Source: Chloroflexota bacterium
Lineage (GTDB): Bacteria; Chloroflexota; Anaerolineae; Anaerolineales; Villigracilaceae
Length of the DNA: 38,036 bases
Direction of reading: 5' to 3'
NCBI GenBank assembly: GCA_016191985.1
Contig: JACPVB010000195.1
Location: 1 to 38,036, forward strand
Numbering within the stretch: position 1 is the first letter of the stretch; each line of letters opens with the position of its first letter. The position numbers were made by a program, and so were the translations under genes. Shown piece by piece: positions 23,585-30,006 of this stretch. A model generated the notes under the pieces. It saw nothing but the letters and a program-made list of their open reading frames with translations. It did no database searches and was not told where the DNA came from.

Positions 23585-24478
23585 ATGAAATTTTCTCTTT
23601 TTCTAAAAACTTTCGTTTGGATTCTCCTTGCGCTTGTCTCGCTGATGCTTGGCCTGAGTTTATACGGCCTGTACGATGTGCTGCACCCTCCACGAAAAAT
23701 CCCACCGGGGACAACGCTCAGGGAGGAAAATATCCCCTTTCAAAACGTGGATTTAACAACTGAAGACGGAATTCGTCTCACCGCCTGGTACACGTTGCCA
23801 AAGCCTGCGCTGAACAGCGGCGAAGGCAAGGGAGCGGTCATCCTGCTGGCGCATGGTTATGGCGATAACCGCCCCGAATGGGTGTATGCCCTGCTTGCAA
23901 AAAAGGGCTACGGTGTGCTGGCCTGGGACGCCCGTGCACATGGAGAAAGCGGCGGGGATATTTCCACGCTCGGTTATTTGGAAATTTTGGATGTGAAAGC
24001 CGCGCTCGATTTTGCACTCACCCAACCGGATGTGAATCATGTCGGCGCGTGGGGCGGCTCAATGGGCGGGGCGACGATGATCCGCGCAACGGCGGAGTTC
24101 CCGCAGATCGAAGCATTGATCGTGGATAGTTCTTTCGCCTCACTGGATGCGGAGGTGGATTTCCTTGCGCCCTATCCGTTGCTCAACCCGCTGGCAAAAT
24201 TGATGATGGGCATCGGCCTTGGCGTAGACCTGGGTCAGGTGAGTCCTGCCGCCGTAATCGGGAAAATCAGCCCGCGGCCCGTATATATCATCCACGGCAT
24301 GGAAGATTCAGTGGCATCGCCCGAATCAGCGGAGGTTTTATTTAACGCGGCAAACGAACCAAAACAGCTATGGCTTGAAGAAGATGCGATTCATCTGGGG
24401 ATTCACATGGAAAACCCGCCTCGTTATCAGAGACGGGTGATTCGTTTCTTTGACGAATGGCTGTTGAATAAAAAGTAG
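23585..24478 (+). CDS. Membrane-anchored alpha/beta hydrolase
   Basis: 297 aa. An N-terminal hydrophobic helix (about 4-28) without a clear cleavage site suggests membrane anchoring with the catalytic domain outside. The hydrolase core has VILLAHGYGDNRPEW (oxyanion HG), the nucleophile elbow GGSMGG (about residue 158), a likely acid in HGMEDSVASP, and His in EEDAIHLGIHME. The family includes serine esterases and peptidases; the substrate is unknown. The ATG at 23585 is preferred; a TTG one codon earlier is in frame but adds nothing. The ribosome-binding site is weak, so coupling to panC (26-nt gap) is likely. The TAG stop lies inside a dispersed repeat that begins at 24475. Confidence 0.85.
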   Translation: MKFSLFLKTFVWILLALVSLMLGLSLYGLYDVLHPPRKIPPGTTLREENIPFQNVDLTTEDGIRLTAWYTLPKPALNSGEGKGAVILLAHGYGDNRPEWVYALLAKKGYGVLAWDARAHGESGGDISTLGYLEILDVKAALDFALTQPDVNHVGAWGGSMGGATMIRATAEFPQIEALIVDSSFASLDAEVDFLAPYPLLNPLAKLMMGIGLGVDLGQVSPAAVIGKISPRPVYIIHGMEDSVASPESAEVLFNAANEPKQLWLEEDAIHLGIHMENPPRYQRRVIRFFDEWLLNKK

Positions 24479-24526
24479 GGACACGGCGACCCTTTGACAA
24501 AGCTCAGACAGGCGCCGTGTCGCTAC
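24475..24526. repeat. Dispersed palindromic element overlapping a stop codon
   Basis: Left end GTAGGGACACGGCG and right end CGCCGTGTCGCTAC match as 14-bp inverted repeats with one mismatch. The centre contains TTTGACAAAGCTCAGACAGG, which resembles another widespread bacterial repeat. The first bases provide the TAG stop of the hydrolase gene. Confidence 0.65.
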
Positions 24527-24589
24527 GGCAAAATTACGGTGTCTCTTCTCCTTCGTACAACGCGGGGACGAGAAAATCACTTCACATCA

Positions 24590-27274
24590 TCAACTCATCT
24601 TCCCGAACCAGCCTCTACGCTCCATCCACTTTGCAATTTCCAGCACCGGTGAAATCGTCAGTGCCAACGTAAACACGATGAGCCAGTCCACCAACGGCAT
24701 GTAATACGTACCGAAAGCGTCATGCAGGAAGGGCACATAAATGATTAGTATCAATAGTATCACCTCCCACAGGATGGCGACATTCAGCCACCTGTTGGAA
24801 AACGGGTTATTGAATACCGAGTGGCGATCGGAGCGAAAGTTGTAGGCTTTGAAAAACTGAATTAGCACCAATGAGACAAAGGTCATCGTCATGGCTTCTT
24901 CGATACTTCGCCCGGAATTCAGCGCCCAGGTGAATAACCCCAGGTTGATCAGCGCGGACCAGATTCCGCCCAGCACCATTAGTATGACCACCGGACGGGT
25001 GAAAATACCGGTGCGCGGATCGCGCGGCCTGCGCTTCATCAAGTCCTTCTCAGCGGGATCAATCGAGAGCGCCAGGGCGGGCAAACCATCCGTCGCCAGA
25101 TTGACATATAAAATTTGAACTGCTGTTAATGGAAGCGGCAATCCGAGCAGGGTAGCGCCAGCCATCAGCCCGATTTCTCCGATATTCGAAGAAAGCAGGT
25201 ACATCAGATATTTCTTGATGTTGCCGAAAACTCCGCGCCCTTCCTCCACTGCGGCGACGATGGATGCAAAGTTATCGTCCAGCAGGGTCATGGCTGCGGC
25301 TTCCTTGGTCACGTCGGTGCCGGTAATGCCCATTGCAACGCCAATGTCGGCTTTCTTGAGCGCCGGGGCATCGTTCACGCCGTCGCCCGTCATGGCGACA
25401 ATATGTCCATTGGTTTGCAAAGCTGTCACCACGCGCAGTTTATGCGCCGGGGAAACGCGCGCATAAACATCGATGGTTTCCACTTCGCGCGCGAACTGCT
25501 CGTCGCTCATGTTTTCCAGTTCCGCGCCCGTAACAACCCGCCCGCTCTTGAGCAACCCCAACTCGCGCGCCACAGCCTGCGCCGTCATGGGATGGTCGCC
25601 GGTGATCATCACCGGGCGAATGCCTGCTTCTTCGCAAACGGCAATCGCGGCTTTGGCTTCGGAGCGCGGCGGGTCTATCATCCCTGCCAGCCCGAGAAAT
25701 ACCATATCCGCTTCAGCGGTTTCCAACGCCGCGCGCGGCTTGGATGCAATCGCCAGCACACGCAACGCCTCGCCTGCCATCTCCTGCGCTGTGGCAAGTA
25801 TCTTTTCGCGCCCGGGGGCATCCAGCGGCAGAGTGCCATCGGCGGTCAGCTGCCAATTGCAACTTCCAAGAATCACTTCCGGCGCGCCCTTGGCGTACGC
25901 TGTCAGGCCGTCTTCCGTTTTGTGCAAGGTGGTCATGCGTTTTGATTCGGATGTGAATGGGATTTCCTGCACTCGTGGATAAGCGGAATCAAGAGACTCT
26001 TTCTGCAGCCCGGCTTTTGCCGCCGCCGCCACCAACGACCCTTCAGTTGGGTCGCCCTTAATATGCCATCCACTACCCGATTCATTTTCTCCATTAACCA
26101 GATGCGTATCCGAAGCCAGTGTTGCAGCGGTCAGCATCTGCTTGAGCGCATCGGTTGGAAGAGTGGGCGTTCCACCATTGACCGAGAACTCTCCCAGCGG
26201 GGCGTAACCCGCGCCCGACACCTTGAATATCTGTCCGCCCGCATAAATTTTGCGCACGGTCATCTCGTCTTTGGTCAACGTACCGGTTTTATCCGAGCAG
26301 ATCACGGAGGTGCTGCCAAGTGTTTCCACGGCGGGCAGGCGGCGAATCAACGCATTGCGCTTGACCATCTTCTGCACACCGATTGCCAGTGAAATTGTCA
26401 CCACTGCGGGCAGGGCTTCCGGCACGACCGCTACTGCCAGCGCAATGCCAAAGATGAGCATTTCGATGAAAGGCTGTCCACGGAACAAACCGAGTGCAAC
26501 GATAATGGCAACCACCACAAAAGCCGCTCGAGCCAGCATGGTACCGACTTTATCCAGATTATGCTGGAGGGGCGTTTTGCCCGTTTCAACCGTTTGCAGA
26601 AGTTGGGCAATTTTTCCGAACTCGGTCTGCATGGCGGTTGCGATTACCAATCCGCGCCCGCGCCCGTAGGTGGCGGCGGTTCCAGCGTAGATCATGTTCT
26701 TGCGGTCACCAACAGCCAACCCGTCAGAAGGAAGCGGAAGGGTGTGTTTTTCCACTGGCATAGATTCGCCCGTCAGCGCGGCTTCATCCACTTGCAAGTT
26801 GATCGATTCAAGCAGGCGCGCATCGGCAGGGACGCGGTCTCCTGTGTGAAGAAGGATCACATCGCCCAGAACCAACTCACGAGCAGGGATTTTAGTTTCC
26901 TTGCCGTCGCGCAAGACTGTTGCCGTAGGCGCCGCCATATGGCGCAGGGCTTCGATGGCGCGTTCGGCGCGGTACTCCTGAATGAAGCCCAGCACAACGG
27001 CAAACAGGACAATGACGGCAATCACAATGGATTCTACGCCATGCCCCAAAAATAAGGAAATCGCCGTCGCGCCAAGCAGGATTAGAATCAACACATTTTT
27101 GAATTGTTCCAGCAGGATTTCCCACGCTGAAATGCGCTTTGCCGCTTGGATTTCATTTGCTCCATATTCTGAAAGTCTCAGGGCGGCATCCGCACTGCTT
27201 AATCCTTCGTGTTGGCTTTGGACCTGCGTCAATGCCGTATCAATCGTTAGGCTGTGCCAGTTATTCTGTTTCAT
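24590..27274 (-). CDS. P2-type cation-transporting ATPase (Ca2+/Mn2+ class)
   Basis: 894 aa, full length. In order: N-terminal cation-ATPase domain (1-75), TGES (168-171) in the actuator, VPEALP (284-289) in TM4, the phosphorylated Asp in DKTGT (328-332), KGAPE (462-466) for ATP, TGDGVNDAP (629-637), and NLATDG (725-730) in TM6. The TM4 Glu and the TM6 Asn and Asp match site II of Ca2+ pumps; PMR1-type pumps with this site also carry Mn2+. Ten membrane helices are expected. The operon is headed by a Mn2+ riboswitch, which argues for manganese (or Mn/Ca) export rather than pure Ca2+ transport. The start ATG 27274 lies 3 nt after the 85-aa membrane protein, with AGGA upstream. Confidence 0.92.
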   Translation of the reverse strand: MKQNNWHSLTIDTALTQVQSQHEGLSSADAALRLSEYGANEIQAAKRISAWEILLEQFKNVLILILLGATAISLFLGHGVESIVIAVIVLFAVVLGFIQEYRAERAIEALRHMAAPTATVLRDGKETKIPARELVLGDVILLHTGDRVPADARLLESINLQVDEAALTGESMPVEKHTLPLPSDGLAVGDRKNMIYAGTAATYGRGRGLVIATAMQTEFGKIAQLLQTVETGKTPLQHNLDKVGTMLARAAFVVVAIIVALGLFRGQPFIEMLIFGIALAVAVVPEALPAVVTISLAIGVQKMVKRNALIRRLPAVETLGSTSVICSDKTGTLTKDEMTVRKIYAGGQIFKVSGAGYAPLGEFSVNGGTPTLPTDALKQMLTAATLASDTHLVNGENESGSGWHIKGDPTEGSLVAAAAKAGLQKESLDSAYPRVQEIPFTSESKRMTTLHKTEDGLTAYAKGAPEVILGSCNWQLTADGTLPLDAPGREKILATAQEMAGEALRVLAIASKPRAALETAEADMVFLGLAGMIDPPRSEAKAAIAVCEEAGIRPVMITGDHPMTAQAVARELGLLKSGRVVTGAELENMSDEQFAREVETIDVYARVSPAHKLRVVTALQTNGHIVAMTGDGVNDAPALKKADIGVAMGITGTDVTKEAAAMTLLDDNFASIVAAVEEGRGVFGNIKKYLMYLLSSNIGEIGLMAGATLLGLPLPLTAVQILYVNLATDGLPALALSIDPAEKDLMKRRPRDPRTGIFTRPVVILMVLGGIWSALINLGLFTWALNSGRSIEEAMTMTFVSLVLIQFFKAYNFRSDRHSVFNNPFSNRWLNVAILWEVILLILIIYVPFLHDAFGTYYMPLVDWLIVFTLALTISPVLEIAKWMERRGWFGKMS

Positions 27275-27277
27275 AAT

Positions 27278-27535
27278 TTATTTTTTTCCTGTGTAAGTCA
27301 TGTCTAGCCTGTCCTCGCGGCGGGGCATGCGGGATTTGAAGATGAAATGATCGAACAGGCAAATCAGCCCGCCAAGGATAGCCACGAGAATCACGCCAAA
27401 GATTTCCGCGGCAAAGGCCATCGTCTCCTCGAACCAGATGACAAGCGTTGTGCCGCCTGCACCGCTGGCAAGGACGGGCTTCCAGAATCTTCGAAAACGC
27501 GGGAAACGGGAAGGATGTGAAGGGTGTCTGGACAT
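27278..27535 (-). CDS. Small 85-aa membrane protein upstream of the P-type ATPase
   Basis: 85 aa. A basic N-terminus (MSRHPSHPSRFPRFRRFWK) is followed by a short apolar segment (20-35), a strong membrane helix (about 39-61, with FDHFIF next) and a basic tail. The start ATG 27535 has AAGGAG 7 nt upstream. It ends 3 nt before the ATPase start, so the two are cotranslated. A small accessory or regulatory subunit of the pump is a reasonable guess from position. The family is not recognised. Confidence 0.65.
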   Translation of the reverse strand: MSRHPSHPSRFPRFRRFWKPVLASGAGGTTLVIWFEETMAFAAEIFGVILVAILGGLICLFDHFIFKSRMPRREDRLDMTYTGKK

Positions 27536-27604
27536 GGGAAGCTCCTTTTTTGAATAATTGAAATCCTGTCGCGTATAGCACCTGTTGGTTTGGCGGAGCG
27601 TTGC

Positions 27605-28264
27605 CTAGTCGTCGTTCGAACGAACATGGGCAAACGCCGGAACCAATAACCGACGGGTGTAGTAAATGTAAATTGCCAGCGCCGCCATTCCACCGATCAG
27701 CAGGTAGGGCAGGTATTGTTTGAGATAGGTGCTGACCAGCGTCCACTCGTGCCCAAGCACATATCCTGCGCCAATCAGCAGAGTACACCAGGCATAAGCG
27801 CCGATAAAGGTGGCGATAAAAAATGTCGTAAATGACATACGCGCCAATCCTGCTGGAATGCTGATGAGTGTGCGGATGCCGGGCATCACACGCCCAACGA
27901 GCACCAGGCCTGCACCCCAGCGATGGAACTGGTATTCCGCGCGGGTGATGTGGACTGGGTCAATCCGCAGCCAGCGGGCAAATTTATCCACCACTGGACG
28001 CCCACCCAGACGCGCCACCCAATAGGTGAGGGACGCGCCGAGGGTACTGCCAAGGGCGGCATATAACCCACCCAGGAAAATCGTTGAGATGGGTAATTGA
28101 TGTTCGGCAATCAGCATCCAGCCTGCCAGCCCAAGAATGACCTCGCTGGGCGTGATGCCTGTGGCGTTTTCAAAGACCAGAAGCGCTGCCACGCCAAACC
28201 AGCCCCAGGCATCGTAAATAGTTTGGATGGCGGATAGTATGATGGTTTCGAGCCTGTCTATCAA
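27605..28264 (-). CDS. DedA family membrane protein (VTT/SNARE-associated domain)
   Basis: 219 aa, about five membrane helices. The DedA signatures are present: FENATGITPSEVILGLAG (acidic re-entrant loop, about 31-48) and VGRVMPGIRTLISIPAGLARM (about 122-142, with the conserved Arg and Pro). DedA proteins are lipid or ion transporters of the inner membrane; some act as undecaprenyl-phosphate flippases. The start is TTG at 28264, with AAGGAG 7 nt upstream; there is no nearby ATG with a site. It lies 131 nt after the 91-aa gene and 69 nt before the 85-aa gene on the same strand, inside the riboswitch-led unit. Confidence 0.9.
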   Translation of the reverse strand: MIDRLETIILSAIQTIYDAWGWFGVAALLVFENATGITPSEVILGLAGWMLIAEHQLPISTIFLGGLYAALGSTLGASLTYWVARLGGRPVVDKFARWLRIDPVHITRAEYQFHRWGAGLVLVGRVMPGIRTLISIPAGLARMSFTTFFIATFIGAYAWCTLLIGAGYVLGHEWTLVSTYLKQYLPYLLIGGMAALAIYIYYTRRLLVPAFAHVRSNDD

Positions 28265-28395
28265 AATATGTCTCCTTCAGAATTACAAACAAATAGAAAA
28301 TAGCCGGCTTGTTATGCAAGGTCTGGTATGCCTTGCGACAATAAGCCACAACAACAAGAGATCCCTGTCTGTTGTTTGATTGGGAGTCCGATAAA

Positions 28396-28671
28396 TTATG
28401 TGTGTTTGGGGGGAGGGAAAACAGGTAACAAGTCGGCAGTTTGAAAATCCAGATTTATCCACCCATATTTCGAAATAATCAAACCTGCGATTGCTATGGC
28501 GATGACCAATATGAAATAATCATCTTCAAATTCACTTTGCTCGAAATCAATTTCGGAAAGTTCCAACATGGATATGCCATCAGCAGGCACAGACAGCATG
28601 ACCTGAGCGCTTAAACAAAAGCAGAGAATCAGAATTACGAGGGAGATTCGAAAACGGGATTGTCCAAGCAT
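28396..28671 (-). CDS. 91-aa membrane protein directly downstream of the Mn2+ riboswitch
   Basis: 91 aa. An N-terminal signal-like helix (7-26), then an acidic stretch (ELSEIDFEQSEFEDDY, about 37-52), a second helix (53-66) and a polar tail ending PVFPPPKHT. The acidic stretch between the two helices should face outside and could bind divalent cations. No homologue is recognised. It is the first gene after the yybP-ykoY riboswitch and its terminator, so Mn2+ should control it directly. No clear terminator separates it from dedA; the 131-nt gap holds only short hairpins such as GCAAGG...CCTTGC. Confidence 0.6.
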   Translation of the reverse strand: MLGQSRFRISLVILILCFCLSAQVMLSVPADGISMLELSEIDFEQSEFEDDYFILVIAIAIAGLIISKYGWINLDFQTADLLPVFPPPKHT

Positions 28672-28702
28672 GGTTCACTTAATCAATAGAACTTCCAAAA
28701 AC

Positions 28703-28733
28703 AAAAAGACCATCGCCAAAAATAGCGATGGTC
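28703..28733 (-). terminator. Riboswitch expression-platform terminator
   Basis: The minus strand has GACCATCGC, an 8-nt loop, GCGATGGTC and then TTTTTG. The 5' arm includes CCATCG, which is also the 3' strand of aptamer helix P1, so the two structures exclude each other. Confidence 0.88.
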
Positions 28734-28820
28734 TTGCGCTTCACTCAGGCAGCCGGGAAATTTCTTTCCGTCTTGACGACTGCTCAACCCGAAAAATCGG
28801 GTGGCTACTCCCCATCGGAG
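28726..28820 (-). promoter_or_regulatory. yybP-ykoY manganese riboswitch
   Basis: The minus-strand RNA carries the conserved elements of the Mn2+-sensing yybP-ykoY aptamer in order: GGGGAGTAGC, a hairpin CACCCG...CGGGT, then GTCGTCAAGACGG, the CCCGGCTG arm, and the 3' signature GCGCAAGACC. Helix P1 is CGATGG (28812-28817) with CCATCG (28726-28731). P1 shares its 3' strand with the terminator arm, so Mn2+ binding should stabilise P1, block the terminator and switch the operon on. Known members control Mn2+ exporters, including P-type ATPases, TerC-like and UPF0016 proteins. Confidence 0.92.
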
Positions 28821-28833
28821 TAATTACACTTAC

Positions 28834-28862
28834 AGTGTACAGGAGAATTGGATTTGCGTCAA
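28834..28862 (-). promoter_or_regulatory. Sigma70-like promoter of the Mn riboswitch operon
   Basis: The minus strand reads TTGACG, a 17-bp spacer and TACACT. Transcription should begin near 28827, 7-10 nt before the aptamer P1 helix. The position fits the riboswitch exactly. Confidence 0.75.
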
Positions 28863-28954
28863 ATAGGCGTAGTTAGATGATTTGGATTGCTCTTGTCCGA
28901 AATAACAGATTCTGGTGAACGACCACTGAGACGATAAGCGCGCCCGGGCAGAAA

Positions 28955-29215
28955 CTAAACCTGTTCGTAATGCTGCACAGGGACAACAAAAATAGTGGCG
29001 CGTTTCTGGTCGGCTTTGGGCGGCAGGGAATTGCGAACGGTTTGAATGACCGCATCCACCTGCTCCTCGTCCACGCCCAAGAGCATGGTCACAACGCCGC
29101 TGCGCAGAAACCCTCCTGTGGATGCCACGCGCGTCACACGGAAACTTGCGGCGGTGAAGGCCTGCGTCAGAAGATCGGCGTCGTGATCTTTTACAATGAC
29201 AATGATCATTTTCAT
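28955..29215 (-). CDS. Cyclic-di-AMP receptor, PII-like (DarA family), copy 2
   Basis: 86 aa from ATG 29215 (MKMIIVIVKDHDADLL). The fold is the PII-like ferredoxin domain of DarA/PstA proteins: VTRVASTGGFLRSGVVTMLLGV (about 28-49) is the c-di-AMP-binding strand and loop region, and the C-terminus FVVPVQHYEQV is the family ending. I start at 29215 because AAGGAGAG lies just upstream; the earlier in-frame start places that site inside the coding region. The long B-loop is short, as in copy 1's relatives. It is likely a cytosolic sensor relaying c-di-AMP to osmotic or K+ homeostasis; its partner is unknown. Confidence 0.88.
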   Translation of the reverse strand: MKMIIVIVKDHDADLLTQAFTAASFRVTRVASTGGFLRSGVVTMLLGVDEEQVDAVIQTVRNSLPPKADQKRATIFVVPVQHYEQV

Positions 29216-29276
29216 GATTTCACTCTCCTTTGTGCTCAAGCCGCCGTACCCTAAAGGGCACTTTCCTCGGCGGCGG

Positions 29277-29300
29277 TTTTGCGCCGAGGACGGCGCAAAA
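29277..29300. repeat. Perfect inverted repeat between the two c-di-AMP receptor genes
   Basis: TTTTGCGCCG-AGGA-CGGCGCAAAA is a 10-bp perfect hairpin. A second stem (CCGCCG at 29241, CGGCGG at 29268, with CCCT-AA-AGGG inside) lies next to it. There is no T-run, so it may stabilise or process the mRNA between the paralogues. Confidence 0.55.
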
Positions 29301-29307
29301 AGCAGAA

Positions 29308-29643
29308 TTATATCTGCTCGAATCTTTCCACAGGTAAAGCGAACACCGTCGCGCCGCCGACCGTCACCGGCACGGGCGCGGGCATGGGCATGGGCGAGCC
29401 TTCCAGCGGAAGCGTCATATACTCGATGCGCTGACGGCAGACTTGCTGCAAGGCAGCCAGGGCTTCGTCTTCTTTTTCAACAGGCAGGCCGATCAATAAA
29501 GTGGCATTGCGCCTGCCAAGAAAACCACCCGCGCTCGAAAGATACGTAAGCGACGCCCCAACATTTTGCAGGGCTTTGGTGGCGGCATCGAGGTCCTGTT
29601 CCTGGATCACGGCCACCAGCAATAAGTGGATTGGATTTTCCAT
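29308..29643 (-). CDS. Cyclic-di-AMP receptor, PII-like (DarA family), copy 1
   Basis: 111 aa from ATG 29643 (MENPIHLLLVAVIQEQD), with AAAGGAGATC upstream; the earlier in-frame start adds a non-conserved N-terminus. The core has LTYLSSAGGFLGRRNATLLIGL, the ligand-binding strand, and the end GGATVFALPVERFEQI is the canonical DarA C-terminus. Between them is a longer loop rich in Pro and Met (LPLEGSPMPMPAPVPVTVGG) that copy 2 lacks. The two copies are tandem, 92 nt apart, and diverged, so they may form heterotrimers or respond to different partners. It has its own promoter near 29.83 kb. Confidence 0.9.
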   Translation of the reverse strand: MENPIHLLLVAVIQEQDLDAATKALQNVGASLTYLSSAGGFLGRRNATLLIGLPVEKEDEALAALQQVCRQRIEYMTLPLEGSPMPMPAPVPVTVGGATVFALPVERFEQI

Positions 29644-29710
29644 CTTCGATCTCCTTTGGACAAAAAACGCTTCGCACTGCGCCTTGAACTGGTCGCTGTT
29701 TCGATGAGAT

Positions 29711-29806
29711 GTCATTGCGGGGAGGGTGTTCTCCCCAACAAGGCAATCTCCGTCACATTATCAGTACTTCACGAAATGGTCCCGTAGTGGCGACTTTAGT
29801 CGCTGC
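29711..29806. repeat. Two dispersed repeats in the leader of the c-di-AMP receptor genes
   Basis: 29711-29751 is a GTCATTGCGGGGAG...GGCAATCTCC element, with arms GGGGAG / CTCCCC, of a type widespread in bacteria. 29784-29806 is the GTAGTGGCGACT-TT-AGTCGC palindrome. Together with the promoter they account for part of the 363-nt gap (29644-30006). The rest (29870-30006) is AT-rich and shows nothing clear. Confidence 0.5.
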
Positions 29807-29823
29807 AATGGCATGATGAGTAG

Positions 29824-29868
29824 ATATTATCAGATGTCTGACGATGATTCAACCATACAGGTTGATTC
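29824..29868 (-). promoter_or_regulatory. Promoter with overlapping inverted repeat for the c-di-AMP receptor genes
   Basis: The minus strand has TTGAAT, a 17-bp spacer and TAATAT. An inverted repeat, GAATCAACC-TGTAT-GGTTGAATC with one mismatch (29846-29868), covers the -35 box, a position suited to a repressor. The leader to 29643 is about 175 nt. Confidence 0.5.
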
Positions 29869-30006
29869 TCAGCGGGCTTTTTCAAAATCGATACTGCTTG
29901 CAAATTAAAAAATAACCGCGACGAGCACAAAATTTTAGAACTTTCTTCGCGGGACTGGCGGTAAAACGGGTTTGTCAATCATTAATTTTAAAAAATCATA
30001 TCGATT

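Noticed and set aside
25403-25982. Two plus-strand ORFs (180 and 169 codons) inside the P-type ATPase
   Set aside because: Antisense to conserved ATPase motifs; no family resemblance.
27261-27788. 175-codon minus-strand ORF across dedA and the 85-aa gene
   Set aside because: Out of frame with both real genes; no start signal and an Arg/His/Pro-rich shadow composition.
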